A stretch of DNA of 64,000 nt from NCBI GenBank assembly GCA_965279255.1, contig OZ257146.1, forward strand, positions 3,472,001 to 3,536,000, written 5' to 3'. The position numbers were made by a program, and so were the translations under genes. Shown piece after piece: positions 24,377 through 32,971 of this stretch. Positions within the stretch are counted from its first letter, which is position 1; each line of letters opens with the position of its first letter. The notes beneath the pieces were generated by a model. The model was not told where the DNA came from, did no database searches, and saw nothing but the letters and a program-made list of their open reading frames with translations. The DNA is from CAMFLJ01 sp965279255 (GTDB lineage Bacteria > Actinomycetota > Acidimicrobiia > Acidimicrobiales > Acidimicrobilacustridaceae).

Positions 24377-25360
24377 TCAGCCGGCCAGGTAGGTGTCGAA
24401 GCCGACGGCGAGGGCGTGGGCGAGGCGGGCCCGCCAGACCGGGTCCTCGAGCAAGGCCAGGTCGGTGGCCTCGCGCATGTTGCCGCACTCGATGAACACC
24501 TTCGGCACCGTCGAGAGGTTGAGGCCACCGAGGTCGCCGCGGGTGATGAGCCCGCCCGAGCCGAGGTAGTTCGACGTCGGCATGCCGGTGGTGACGACCT
24601 GGTCGCGGAGGGCGGTCCCGAGCGAGGCGGAGGCGGCGACGACCTGGCCCCCTCCGGCGGTGACCGACGGGAGGATGACGTGGAAGCCGCGGGCGCCGGC
24701 GGCGAGGTTGCCGTCGGCGTGGATGGAGAGGGCGGCGTCGGCGTGGGCCGCGTTGCCGACGGCGGCCCGCTGGGTGATGCACGGGCCCCAGCCAGCCGAG
24801 TCGTCGCGCACCATCACCACGTTCGCCCCTGAGGCCACGAGCTCGTCGCGCACGGCCTGGGCCACGGCGAGGGTGAACTCGTGCTCGGGGTAGCCGTCGT
24901 CTCCCGCGGTGCCGGCGGTGTCGCACGCCTTGCGCACGCCGTTGCCGGCGTCGACCTGGGCGTTGATCTCGTTGGAGTGGGCGGCGTTGCCGCCGTTGTG
25001 GCCGGCGTCGAGGACGATGGTCCGCCCGGCGACATGGGCGAGCGGACCGGTCGTCGCCGGCGCGGCCGTGGTGGCAGCGGGCGCGGCCGTGGTGGGGGCG
25101 ACGGTCGAGGTCGGCACGTCGGTGGTGCTCGTCGCGTCCGCCGTCGCGGCCGTCACGGAGGTCTCGGTGGCGGGGTCGGCAGGACCATCCGTCGCTGCCG
25201 ACGCACCGGACCCGCCACACGCGGCGACGGCGACCGCCAGGACCGCCACCGCGAGGCCACCCACCACCGTTGCGGTGGTCCGCCGCCTCGCCGCCGGCGC
25301 CGAGTGCCCCCGTCGGCGCGCCCCCGCCGGGGGGACCTCGCTGCGGACGGGAGTGGTCAC
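24377..25360 (-). CDS. N-acetylmuramoyl-L-alanine amidase lipoprotein
   Basis: A 327-residue zinc amidase (amidase_3) that cuts the peptide stem from peptidoglycan. The N region has a hydrophobic segment ending in the lipobox AVAAC, then a Thr/Ala-rich spacer to about residue 105. The zinc ligands are visible in LDAGHNGG, YPEHEFT and SIHADG, and the catalytic Glu in FIECGNM. It is expected on the outside of the membrane, lipid anchored. GTG 25360 is the first start that leaves a normal lipoprotein signal. Confidence 0.9.
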   Translation of the reverse strand: MTTPVRSEVPPAGARRRGHSAPAARRRTTATVVGGLAVAVLAVAVAACGGSGASAATDGPADPATETSVTAATADATSTTDVPTSTVAPTTAAPAATTAAPATTGPLAHVAGRTIVLDAGHNGGNAAHSNEINAQVDAGNGVRKACDTAGTAGDDGYPEHEFTLAVAQAVRDELVASGANVVMVRDDSAGWGPCITQRAAVGNAAHADAALSIHADGNLAAGARGFHVILPSVTAGGGQVVAASASLGTALRDQVVTTGMPTSNYLGSGGLITRGDLGGLNLSTVPKVFIECGNMREATDLALLEDPVWRARLAHALAVGFDTYLAG

Positions 25361-25404
25361 CCGGACGATGTTGTCACCGGTTCTCGACGCCGAACGCCCG
25401 GCGC

Positions 25405-25884
25405 TCAGTCGCGGGGCTCGAGCACGACGATCGGGGTCTCGACCGTGCGCATGGCGGCGTACTGGTCGAGGCCCTCGTCGATGGCGGCCCAGCGCTTCCA
25501 CAGCCGCTCGCGCTCGGCCCCCACCGCGGCGTGGGCGCGGACCTTGCGCACGTGGCCGCCGGGGAGGCGGATGACGGCGTCGGGGTGCGCCTCGAGGTTG
25601 AGCCACCAGGCGGGATGGCCGTCGTCCCAACCGTTCATTGCCATCACGACCGGCACGGGGCCGTCCTCGATGTACCCGACGATCACCATGCGCTCACGAC
25701 CGGACTTCCGACCGATGGTGGTGAGGCGCAGTGCGCCCCAGCCCCGTTTGCCGTCGGGGGTCCAGAGGAAGCGACCGCCGCTGAGGCGGTTCACGATGCG
25801 GTGCACTCGCCAGAAGAGGTGCTTGAACCACGCCGGCGGGATGCTGGGCGGCGCCGTCGCGGTCGTTGTCGACTCGGTGTGCAT
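25405..25884 (-). CDS. Ddn-like F420-dependent nitroreductase-family protein
   Basis: A 159-residue protein of the deazaflavin-dependent nitroreductase (DUF385/Ddn) family. The split-barrel core is clear: LRLTTIGRKSGRERMV, then the NGWDD...PAWWLNLEAHPDA region that contacts cofactor F420. These enzymes use reduced F420 to reduce quinones or nitro compounds. ATG 25884 has GGGAGAG upstream. Presence of this family indicates that the host makes F420. Confidence 0.9.
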   Translation of the reverse strand: MHTESTTTATAPPSIPPAWFKHLFWRVHRIVNRLSGGRFLWTPDGKRGWGALRLTTIGRKSGRERMVIVGYIEDGPVPVVMAMNGWDDGHPAWWLNLEAHPDAVIRLPGGHVRKVRAHAAVGAERERLWKRWAAIDEGLDQYAAMRTVETPIVVLEPRD

Positions 25885-26032
25885 GGCGACTCTCCCTTCG
25901 CCGTCACCTACTCCATCATCGTGAGCGCGCCGACGCCGCTGCACCAGAGTCCAATGACGGGTGGGTCCGGTCGTGCGGCACGTCGCAAGTGCGCTTCGAG
26001 GGCCGGGCACCGCCGCCTGGCCGAGCCGGCGC

Positions 26033-27793
26033 TCAGGCGGGGACGACGACGGTGCGGCAGCCGAGCAACGAGTTCGCGCCGGGGCCGACGTTGATGCCAT
26101 AGGCGCAAACACGATGCGACCCGGGCGTGGCCCCGAGCATGGCGGTGAAGCCGTGGGGCGAGCCGTAGCCGGGGAAGGCGGCAGCCACGTCGGGTCGCGA
26201 GCCGTCGGCGGTGAGCGCCAGGGCGGCCGAGTCGACATAGAGGTGCACCTGGATGGGTGAGGTCGTGTCGGGGTCGAGCGCCCAGCCCGCCACCGAGACG
26301 CCGCCCTTCACGCCGGTCACGCCCTCCAGGTTCCCGACGGGCGAGGTGTTGGGCACGGTGACCGTGCGGCAGCCGAGGAGGGGGTTGGTGTAGCCGGGGC
26401 CGACGTTGATGGCGTAGGCGCAGACCTGGTGGCGCCCGGGGTCGGCCCCGATCAGCGCCGAGCTGAACCCGTGGTTCGGGCCCGCCGAGGGGAAGGCGGC
26501 ACCGACGTCGGGTCGGGAGTCACCGGCGGTCAGAGCGACCGCGGCGCCGTCGACGTAGACGTGCACCTGGATGGGCTGGTCGGTGTCCGGGTCGATGGCC
26601 CACCCTGCGACCGACACCCCGCCCGGCACGCCGGCGGCGGTCTCGAGGTTCCCGAACGGCGAGGCGTCGCGCACCGTCACCGTCTTGCACGCCAGGCGGG
26701 GGTTGACGCCGCCGGCGCCCACGTTGATGGCGTAGGCGCACACGTTGTGGGTGCCGCCCGGGGAGGGCAGGGTGGCCTGGAACCCGTGGGCGGCGCCGGC
26801 CAGGGGGAACGGCCCGACCAGGTCGGGACGCGTCGCGTTCGCGGTGAGCACGTAGCCGATGCCGTCGATGTAGACGTGCACGGTCGTGGGCGCGGTGCCG
26901 TTGTCCGGGTCGATGGCCCACCCGGAGACGTCGACCTGGTTCACCCCGCCCACGGCGCTGTCGAGGTTGCCCGTGGTGGGCCTGATCCGGAAGGCGGCGG
27001 CGTCGTAGATGGCCGAGCCGTAGCGCCAGGCGCCACTCGACCACACCGAGCAGGGGAGGTCACCCGTCGGGCAGAAGTGCACGCGGTCGTAGGCACGCAC
27101 CTGGATCCGGCCGTCGATGCACCCCATCGCCGCGGTCTCGAAGGGGAGGCACGGCAGGGTGCCCGTCCAGCCGCCGTCGGGGCTGGCGAGGGCGAGGCGT
27201 CCCGCGTCGGAGTAGACGACGTCAGCGCCGGCGGCGCGCCAGTCGATGGCGGCCTGCTGGTACACGGCGTTCGGGACCGGCCAGACGGTCGATCCGTCGA
27301 GCCCCAGCAGCGGCGGCGAGCCGATGAGCATCAACGCCACCCCCCTGGCACGCAGCGTCGGGATGAGCTGGTCGAGCGACTGCCGGTACAGCGCGGCGAT
27401 GCCGGCGTCGTCGGGGATGGCGCCGCCCGGTCGCATGCAGGGGGTGAAGGTGTTGCCGGTGAAGCCGAGGGCGACGAGGCGGGTGCCGGGCACCGCGTCC
27501 TTCAGGATCTGGGGCAGCCAGTCGCAGAGCGAGGTGCCGCCGTAGGTGTTGATCCGGACGTCGAACCCAGCGGACCCGATGTAGCTGACCTGCGAACGGG
27601 CGTCCTCGAGGACGGAGTCGCCGTAGACGAGCATCACCGGCTTGCCGGCCGCCGCTGCCGGCGCCGCCGACGGCACGACCAGAGCGGCGAGTGCGGCGAG
27701 GGCCACGAGGAGGACCGCGGCGGCCTTCGGCACGCGGCCGCCCAGACGGGAACGGAGGCGGCCGGGAGCGAGGGGTGGGGTCAGCTCGCGCAT
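26033..27793 (-). CDS. Secreted SGNH-hydrolase-like protein with three C-terminal repeats
   Basis: A 586-residue exported protein. Residues about 22-48 are a signal peptide. Residues about 52-280 form an SGNH-like domain: GDS block (VYGDSVLED), a Gly-x-Asn-like block (GFTGNTF) and Asp-x-x-His (DRVHFCP). Then come three tandem repeats of about 100 residues, each with a GWA(I/L)DPD start and a VCAYAINVG/VCAYGINVG segment near the end, with two Cys per unit. The repeats are probably beta-sandwich modules for binding or spacing at the cell surface. It starts four bases after the PIG-L gene stop, so the two are co-transcribed. Confidence 0.8.
   Translation of the reverse strand: MRELTPPLAPGRLRSRLGGRVPKAAAVLLVALAALAALVVPSAAPAAAAGKPVMLVYGDSVLEDARSQVSYIGSAGFDVRINTYGGTSLCDWLPQILKDAVPGTRLVALGFTGNTFTPCMRPGGAIPDDAGIAALYRQSLDQLIPTLRARGVALMLIGSPPLLGLDGSTVWPVPNAVYQQAAIDWRAAGADVVYSDAGRLALASPDGGWTGTLPCLPFETAAMGCIDGRIQVRAYDRVHFCPTGDLPCSVWSSGAWRYGSAIYDAAAFRIRPTTGNLDSAVGGVNQVDVSGWAIDPDNGTAPTTVHVYIDGIGYVLTANATRPDLVGPFPLAGAAHGFQATLPSPGGTHNVCAYAINVGAGGVNPRLACKTVTVRDASPFGNLETAAGVPGGVSVAGWAIDPDTDQPIQVHVYVDGAAVALTAGDSRPDVGAAFPSAGPNHGFSSALIGADPGRHQVCAYAINVGPGYTNPLLGCRTVTVPNTSPVGNLEGVTGVKGGVSVAGWALDPDTTSPIQVHLYVDSAALALTADGSRPDVAAAFPGYGSPHGFTAMLGATPGSHRVCAYGINVGPGANSLLGCRTVVVPA
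26036..26973 (-). repeat. Three tandem protein repeats (about 100 residues each)
   Basis: Three units cover roughly 26650-26973, 26340-26650 and 26036-26340, in coding order. Each has a GNL start, GWAxDPD, a VHxYVDG-like strand, an SRPDV or TRPDL segment, HGF, and a Cys-Ala-Tyr segment ending in a GC(R/K)TV strand. Units 2 and 3 are closest to each other, which suggests a recent duplication. Confidence 0.85.
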
Positions 27794-27797
27794 CGGC

Positions 27798-28529
27798 TCA
27801 GGAGGTGACGACCCGGGTGAAGCCTTCGGTGAGGCGTCCCTCGGGAAGGCCGTTCCGGGTGGTGAGCTCGCTCGACCAGCCCCGCAGGAAGCCGGAGATG
27901 TCGGCGATCCACGCGACCTGGCTCTTGTGGGAGGACAGGGCGGCGACCTTCTTGTCGAAGACGTCGGTGATGTCGACGAAGAGGTCGACCGGCTCGAGCC
28001 CGGCGATCCACACCTCGGGCACCGAGTGGGGCTGGAGGCCCTCGCGCAGCAGGCTCGGGTGGGCGTGGGGGTTGCGGGCGTCGGGGTAGACGGCGGAGAT
28101 GGTGGCCTCGGCCACGGCCAGGTGGTCGGGGTGGCTGGCGTAGATGCGGTCGTAGCGGCGTTCGGGCGACTGCTGCAGCACGAGGTCGGGCTTCACCGTG
28201 CGGATGACGGCGCTGATGCAGCGGCGCAGCTCGAGGTCGGCGACGAGGGCGCCGTCGGGGAGGCCCAGGAAGCGCACGTCGTGCACGCCGACCTCGCGGG
28301 CCGCAGCCCGCTGCTCCTTCTCGCGGAGGGCGGCGAGCTCGGCCCGGTCGTGGTCCTCGGGCGGCCCGGCCTCGCCGGAGGTGGCGATGGCGTAGACGAC
28401 CTCGGTGCCCGCCGCGGTGAGGGCGGCGACGGTGCCGGCCATCCCGAAATCGATGTCGTCGGGATGGGCCACCATCACGAGAGCCCGCGTCGGCGGGTTG
28501 GACAGATCGACGTACTCGGCGCTGGTCAC
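27798..28529 (-). CDS. PIG-L/LmbE-family deacetylase
   Basis: A 243-residue zinc deacetylase of the PIG-L/LmbE family, which includes MshB and mycothiol conjugate amidase. Zinc-site motifs are AHPDD near the N terminus and SHPDH in the middle. The C-terminal part (VFDKKVAALSSHKSQV) is typical of the family. GTG 28529 gives the usual short lead before LVMVAHPDD; upstream codons are Arg-rich and unconserved. It is followed at four bases by the SGNH protein. Confidence 0.85.
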   Translation of the reverse strand: MTSAEYVDLSNPPTRALVMVAHPDDIDFGMAGTVAALTAAGTEVVYAIATSGEAGPPEDHDRAELAALREKEQRAAAREVGVHDVRFLGLPDGALVADLELRRCISAVIRTVKPDLVLQQSPERRYDRIYASHPDHLAVAEATISAVYPDARNPHAHPSLLREGLQPHSVPEVWIAGLEPVDLFVDITDVFDKKVAALSSHKSQVAWIADISGFLRGWSSELTTRNGLPEGRLTEGFTRVVTS

Positions 28530-28641
28530 CGGCCGGAGGCTAGCGACGGGTGCCCTCTGCGCCACAGCGCGCGCCCTCCGTGAGGCATCATGATCGTTCG
28601 GCGCCCGGCGGCGGCTGGGGGCCACGACGGGCGGAGTTGCG

Positions 28642-29364
28642 GTGGCGAAGCGGCGCAAGGACGACGAACCGGACCGTCCCTATCGATGGTCGGACACCCC
28701 GTTCGACCCCCTGGCCTCACCCGGCCGAGGCGGCGGTGGTGGCGGCGGCGGGAAGGGCTCACGGCGGTGGGTCACCTGGCTGGTGCTGATCGGCCTGGTC
28801 CTGGCCATGGTGGCCGTGAGCAGGGGATGGTTCCGGTCGGACTCGACCTCGGCTGCGCCCCGACGGCCGACCACCACGACGACGACCACGCCCGGGGCCT
28901 CCCCCTCGACGGCGGCCCAGGGGAGCTCGAGCCCGTCGTCGGTCATGAGCCAGGTGGGCCCGGCGGCCACGGCCGGCCCGACGGCGGTGGGCACCGCCCA
29001 GCGGGCGGGCGGCATCCAGGCCGAGGTCTCGTCGGTCACGACGGCCGAGAAGACGAGCGGATTCGCCAGCCAGCGCTTCCTCACGGCGACGGTGAGCGTC
29101 ACCAACGTGGGCGGCGAGCGCCTGGGCTACGGGGTGCTGAAGTGGGAGGTCCAGTTCCCCGACGGCACGGTGGCGGTGGCCACGCCCACGATGCAGGCCG
29201 GCGAGCTCGCCCTCTCGGGTGGCCTGGCGGCGGGGAGCACGGTCGACGGCACGGTGACCTTCGAGATCACCGACGGCGGCGCCGGCACCTACGAGGTCCG
29301 GTACCGCGACGCCGCCAACCCCACCGACCCCGGCCAGCTCACCTGGCTCGTCCCGCTGAGCTGA
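28642..29364 (+). CDS. Membrane-anchored DUF4352-like secreted-domain protein
   Basis: A 240-residue protein. It has a basic N-terminal cytoplasmic tail with an eight-Gly run, one membrane helix (about residues 44-60), a Thr/Ser/Pro spacer (to about 125), and a beta-sandwich domain resembling DUF4352, seen in ATVSVTNVGGERL and the KWEVQFPDG strand. The domain would lie outside the membrane. Function unknown. GTG 28642 has GGAG upstream. It is divergent from the PIG-L gene. Confidence 0.65.
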   Translation: MAKRRKDDEPDRPYRWSDTPFDPLASPGRGGGGGGGGKGSRRWVTWLVLIGLVLAMVAVSRGWFRSDSTSAAPRRPTTTTTTTPGASPSTAAQGSSSPSSVMSQVGPAATAGPTAVGTAQRAGGIQAEVSSVTTAEKTSGFASQRFLTATVSVTNVGGERLGYGVLKWEVQFPDGTVAVATPTMQAGELALSGGLAAGSTVDGTVTFEITDGGAGTYEVRYRDAANPTDPGQLTWLVPLS

Positions 29365-29462
29365 GCTGAGGCCGCAGGCCGGGCGACCGATGCGGCCGAG
29401 GCGGTCGGCGCCCGCTGCCGCTCCCGGAAGGGAACGGGGAACGAGCCGTTAGCGTCGGCGGG

Positions 29463-30068
29463 ATGTCGCCCAACCGCTGGCTCGAGCTGACCGAGAAGAA
29501 CCCGGACCACTCGAGCTGGTACGTCGAGCGGTTCCGGTCGATGGCCGCGGCGGGCGACGACCTCGACGGCGAGGCCCGCTTCGTCGACGCCATGGTGGCC
29601 CGCGGGTCGCGCGTGCTCGACGCCGGCTGCGGCCCCGGCCGGGTGGGTGGGTACCTCCACGCCGCCGGGCACGAGGTCGTGGGCGTCGACATCGACCCGG
29701 TGCTGATCACCGCCGCCGAGGCCGACCACCCCGGCCCGACATGGTTGGTCGGCGACCTCGCCGAGCTCGACCTCCCGGCCGCTGGCATCGACGAGGGGTT
29801 CGACGTGGTGGTGTGCGCCGGCAACGTCATGACGTTCCTCGACCCCGACACCCGCCAGGCCGTCCTCTCCCGCTTCGCCGCCCACCTGCGCGAGGGCGGG
29901 CGCGTCGTCACGGGGTTCGGCGCAGGGCGCGACTACGACTTCGCCGAGTTCTTCGTCGACGTCGCCGCGGTCGGCCTCGAGCCGGAGCTGCTGCTCGAGT
30001 CGTGGGAGCTGCGACCGTTCACCGACGACTCCGGCTTCCTCGTCGCCGTGCTCTCGCGCCGGGCCTGA
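29463..30068 (+). CDS. SAM-dependent methyltransferase (class I)
   Basis: A 201-residue class I methyltransferase. Motif I is LDAGCGPGRVG (residues about 53-63), the acidic end of strand 2 is VGVDID, motif II/III is VGDLAEL, and VVVCAGNVMTFL is the post-strand 4 segment. It is short, with no substrate domain, so the target is probably a small molecule. ATG 29463. Confidence 0.85.
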   Translation: MSPNRWLELTEKNPDHSSWYVERFRSMAAAGDDLDGEARFVDAMVARGSRVLDAGCGPGRVGGYLHAAGHEVVGVDIDPVLITAAEADHPGPTWLVGDLAELDLPAAGIDEGFDVVVCAGNVMTFLDPDTRQAVLSRFAAHLREGGRVVTGFGAGRDYDFAEFFVDVAAVGLEPELLLESWELRPFTDDSGFLVAVLSRRA

Positions 30069-30079
30069 GCCCGGTCGGG

Positions 30080-30292
30080 CTACTCGTCGTCGAGGCGGAA
30101 GCCCACCTTCATCGTCACCTGGAACGAGCCGACCGCCCCGTCCTCGACCGCCCCTCGGATCTCGGTGACCTCGAACCAGCCGACGTGACGCAGCGTCTTG
30201 GCCGCCCGGCTCACGCCGCTGCGCACCGCGTCATCCACGCTCTTCTGCGACGAGCCGACGATCTCCGTGATCTTGTACGTGTGATCCGACAT
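30080..30292 (-). CDS. Dodecin
   Basis: A 70-residue dodecin, a dodecameric flavin (or CoA) storage protein. The family signature is clear: a YKITEIVGSS strand, a helix with AVRSGVSRAAKTL, then the Trp in RHVGWFEVTEIRG that stacks on the flavin, and FQVTMKVGF. Length matches exactly. ATG 30292 has GAAGGAGG upstream. A hemerythrin-like gene ends 27 bases upstream on the same strand, so they form a likely operon. Confidence 0.95.
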   Translation of the reverse strand: MSDHTYKITEIVGSSQKSVDDAVRSGVSRAAKTLRHVGWFEVTEIRGAVEDGAVGSFQVTMKVGFRLDDE

Positions 30293-30318
30293 CGGATCCT
30301 CCTTCTCGGACGGCCTGG

Positions 30319-30825
30319 TCAGGTCGTCCCGATCGTCGGCCCGCCGAGGTCGCCGGCGCCGTAGAGCGACTCCGAGAGACCGGCGGCGGTGAGCCGCGAG
30401 AGCTGGAAGCCGAGGTGGCCGGGGTCGGCCGCCGGCGCCTGCTCCACCGCGGGCACGAGCACGCCGCTCTCGAAGGCGAACTGGTCGGCCAGGTCGTCCT
30501 CGAGCTGGCGCACCGCCTCGTAGCGGTGGGCGCGGTCGCCGTGAACGAGCTGATCGAGGTGCTGACGAACCACCTGGTGGTTGGTGACGACCGCCTCGAC
30601 CACCGAGTAGTCGTTGCCCTCGGCCAGCACGGGGAAGAGCACCTGCTCGACCACGGCCATGTGGACGCGCTCACGCTGCACCATGGTGGCGGCGAGACCG
30701 GCCATCACCCCGGGCGTGTCGGGCGTGCGGGACAGCTCGACGAGCAGTCCGCCGAGGACGAGGTGATCGTTGGTGATCACCGCCTCGAGCATGTTCCGGT
30801 CGGCGGTGTCGCTGCCGTCACCCAT
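30319..30825 (-). CDS. Hemerythrin HHE-like protein
   Basis: A 168-residue four-helix protein that resembles HHE/hemerythrin domains. His residues are spread at expected helix positions (TNDHLVLGG, ERVHMAVVEQVLFP, TNHQVVRQHLDQL), and an EQVLFPVL segment corresponds to the usual E...FP motif. Such proteins bind a di-iron centre for oxygen or NO sensing. The last helix is less His-rich than usual. ATG 30825 has GGAGGG upstream. It lies upstream of dodecin. Confidence 0.75.
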   Translation of the reverse strand: MGDGSDTADRNMLEAVITNDHLVLGGLLVELSRTPDTPGVMAGLAATMVQRERVHMAVVEQVLFPVLAEGNDYSVVEAVVTNHQVVRQHLDQLVHGDRAHRYEAVRQLEDDLADQFAFESGVLVPAVEQAPAADPGHLGFQLSRLTAAGLSESLYGAGDLGGPTIGTT

Positions 30826-30948
30826 GAGCCCTCCACCGGTCGCTCGTCGGTTCCCCCGGATCGACCGTGACCCGCACCTACCCGTTCCCCACCCCGAAAG
30901 ACGGCAGCGCACCCGGGCCACCGCCCCGCGGCGAGGTGGGCCCGCCGG

Positions 30949-31314
30949 TCAGGAGGGCGTCGTGGAGTCCTTGCGCCAGCGGCTCCAGGGCCACGTTCCG
31001 TCCATCTCGATCTCGAGCGAGAAGCTGAGGATGATCCGGATGACGACGATGAGGCCGAGCACGGCGACGCTCTCGAAGGTGGGGTCGACGATGATCGTGC
31101 GCACGATGTCGCCGATGATGAGCACCTCGAGGCCGAGCAGGATCGCCCGCCCGAGGTTGCGGCGCAGCTGGGTGTAGGCCTCGCCCCTCGTCTCGGGCTT
31201 GAGGACGGCGATGCCCGCGACCACGAGTGCGCCGAGCCCGCCGAGGACCATGATCGCGGCGCCGAGGGCCTCGACCACCTTGACGACGTCGTTGATGAAC
31301 TCGTCGTAGCTCAT
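30949..31314 (-). CDS. DUF1622 membrane protein
   Basis: A 121-residue protein with three hydrophobic segments (about residues 14-37, 58-75 and 83-99) and the DUF1622 pattern: an amphipathic N-terminal helix, then RRNLGRAILLGLEVLIIGDIVRTI, then VLGLIVVIRIILSFSLEIEMDG. It is an integral membrane protein of unknown function. The ATG 31314 gives the standard MSYDEF start. A 47-base hairpin element separates it from the ThDP enzyme gene upstream. Confidence 0.9.
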   Translation of the reverse strand: MSYDEFINDVVKVVEALGAAIMVLGGLGALVVAGIAVLKPETRGEAYTQLRRNLGRAILLGLEVLIIGDIVRTIIVDPTFESVAVLGLIVVIRIILSFSLEIEMDGTWPWSRWRKDSTTPS

Positions 31315-31350
31315 GCCCGAACCTAACCCTCGGTCGGGGCGCTCGAGCCG

Positions 31351-31397
31351 GACCGGTTGCCAGGAGTCCGCCGAAACGTCCCATCCGGCAACCGGTC
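31351..31397. repeat. 47-bp hairpin element, copy 3
   Basis: It starts GACCGGTTGCC and ends GGCAACCGGTC, a perfect 11-base terminal inverted repeat, with the interior TTGCCAGGAGTCCGC shared with copy 4. It lies 17 bases after the stop of the ThDP enzyme gene (minus strand). The internal GTCC/GGAC pairing of the other copies is lost here. Confidence 0.8.
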
Positions 31398-31414
31398 GCG
31401 CTGAGGCGGCCGGG

Positions 31415-32971
31415 TCAGAGGCGGCTGGGGAGGACGGCCTCGATGAGGTGGGGACCGGGCTCGGCGAAGGCGCGCTCGAGGTGGGCGACGAGCTCCTCGC
31501 CGGTGGTGGCCCGGGCGGCGGGCACGCCGAGGCCCTGGGCCAGCGCGCAGAAGTCGATGGGCGGCTCGGAGAGGTCGAGCATGGCGCTGGCCTTCGGCCC
31601 GCCGGCCTCGGCGCCGACCCGCTGGAGCTCCATGTCGAGCACGGCGTACGAGCGGTTGTTGAGCACGATGGTCGTGACGTCGAGGCCTTCGCGGGCCTGG
31701 GTCCACAGCGACTGGATCGTGTACATCGAGCTGCCGTCGGCCTCGATGGAGAGCACAGGTCGGTCGGGGCAGGCCACGGCCGCGCCGGTGGCGACGGGGA
31801 GGCCGATGCCGATGGCCCCGCCGGTGAGGGTGAGCCAGTCGTGGCGGGGGCAGCCGGCGGTGGCGCCGGAGGTGAACAACCCGGCGGTGTTGCCCTCGTC
31901 GACGACGATGGCGCCCTCGGGCAGCAGTGCCCCAATGGCGTTGGCGAGACCAGCGGCGTCGAGGGGCCCGGTCGGGCGGTCGGGCCGGGCTGGAGCGGCG
32001 AGGGTGACGGGCGCATCGGCGGCATCGACCTCGGCGACGAGCGCGTCGAGGGCGGCGACCGGGTCGTCGGAGCCGGTGGCGAGCACGTGGACCGTGCAGC
32101 CCTCGGGCACGAGGTCGCTGGCCTTGCCCGGGTAGGCGAAGAACGACACGGGCGACTTGGCGTCGACGAGTACGAGGTGGCGGATGCCGTCGAGCTGCAT
32201 GGCGGCGAACTCGGCCAGGTAGCTGAGGCGGTCGACCGGGGGCAGCCCGGCGCCTCGCTCGAGGCGGGCCGGGAAGGTCTCGCCCAGCATCGCCGCACCG
32301 GTGGCCGAAGTGATCCGGGCGGCGGCGACCAGCCCCGGCTCCCGCATCGCCCGGCCGCCGAGGAAGAGCGCGGCCTTCTCGCCGGAGCGCAGGGCCTCGG
32401 CCACCGAACGCACCACAGCGGCGTCGACCGCGGTCGGCGCCGCAGGCTCGATCGGGGCGGCCGGCTTGGCGCCCTCGGTCCACGACACGTCGGCGGGGAG
32501 GATCAGGGTGGCGACGCAGCCGCGGGGCGAGCGGGCGGCGGCCACGGCCTCGGCCGCGTCGCCGGCGAGCGCCTCGGTGCTGGTCGTCGTGCGCAGCCAG
32601 CCCGACACGTTGCGGGCGACGGTCTCGATGTCGGAGTCCAGCGGCGCGTCGTACTGCTTGTGATAGGTGGCGTGGTCCCCGACGATGTTCACGACCGGGG
32701 TGAAGGCCCGCCGGGCGTTGTGGAGGTTGGCCAGCCCGTTGCCGAGCCCGGAGCCGAGGTGCAGGAGGGTGGCTGCCGGGCGCTCGGCCATGCGGCCGTA
32801 GCCGTCGGCCGCGCCGGTGGCGACGCCTTCGAACAGGGCGAGGATGCAGCGCATCTCGGGCACGTCGTCGAGGGCGGCGACGAAGTGCATCTCCGAGGTG
32901 CCGGGGTTGGCGAAGCACACGTCGACGTCGGCGGCGACGAGGGTGCGGATGAGGGCCTGGGCGCCGTTCAC
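31415..32971 (-). CDS. ThDP-dependent enzyme (acetolactate synthase/benzoylformate decarboxylase-like)
   Basis: A 518-residue thiamine diphosphate enzyme with three domains. The catalytic Glu lies in ALFEGVATGAADGYG near residue 47. The ThDP-Mg loop reads EADGSSMYTIQ followed about 20 residues later by LNNRSY, so the usual Gly-Asp-Gly is Ala-Asp-Gly. The family decarboxylates 2-oxo acids or makes acetolactate; lack of a regulatory subunit gene and the oxidase neighbour favour a 2-oxo-acid decarboxylase. GTG 32971 overlaps the oxidase stop, so the two are coupled. Confidence 0.85.
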   Translation of the reverse strand: MNGAQALIRTLVAADVDVCFANPGTSEMHFVAALDDVPEMRCILALFEGVATGAADGYGRMAERPAATLLHLGSGLGNGLANLHNARRAFTPVVNIVGDHATYHKQYDAPLDSDIETVARNVSGWLRTTTSTEALAGDAAEAVAAARSPRGCVATLILPADVSWTEGAKPAAPIEPAAPTAVDAAVVRSVAEALRSGEKAALFLGGRAMREPGLVAAARITSATGAAMLGETFPARLERGAGLPPVDRLSYLAEFAAMQLDGIRHLVLVDAKSPVSFFAYPGKASDLVPEGCTVHVLATGSDDPVAALDALVAEVDAADAPVTLAAPARPDRPTGPLDAAGLANAIGALLPEGAIVVDEGNTAGLFTSGATAGCPRHDWLTLTGGAIGIGLPVATGAAVACPDRPVLSIEADGSSMYTIQSLWTQAREGLDVTTIVLNNRSYAVLDMELQRVGAEAGGPKASAMLDLSEPPIDFCALAQGLGVPAARATTGEELVAHLERAFAEPGPHLIEAVLPSRL

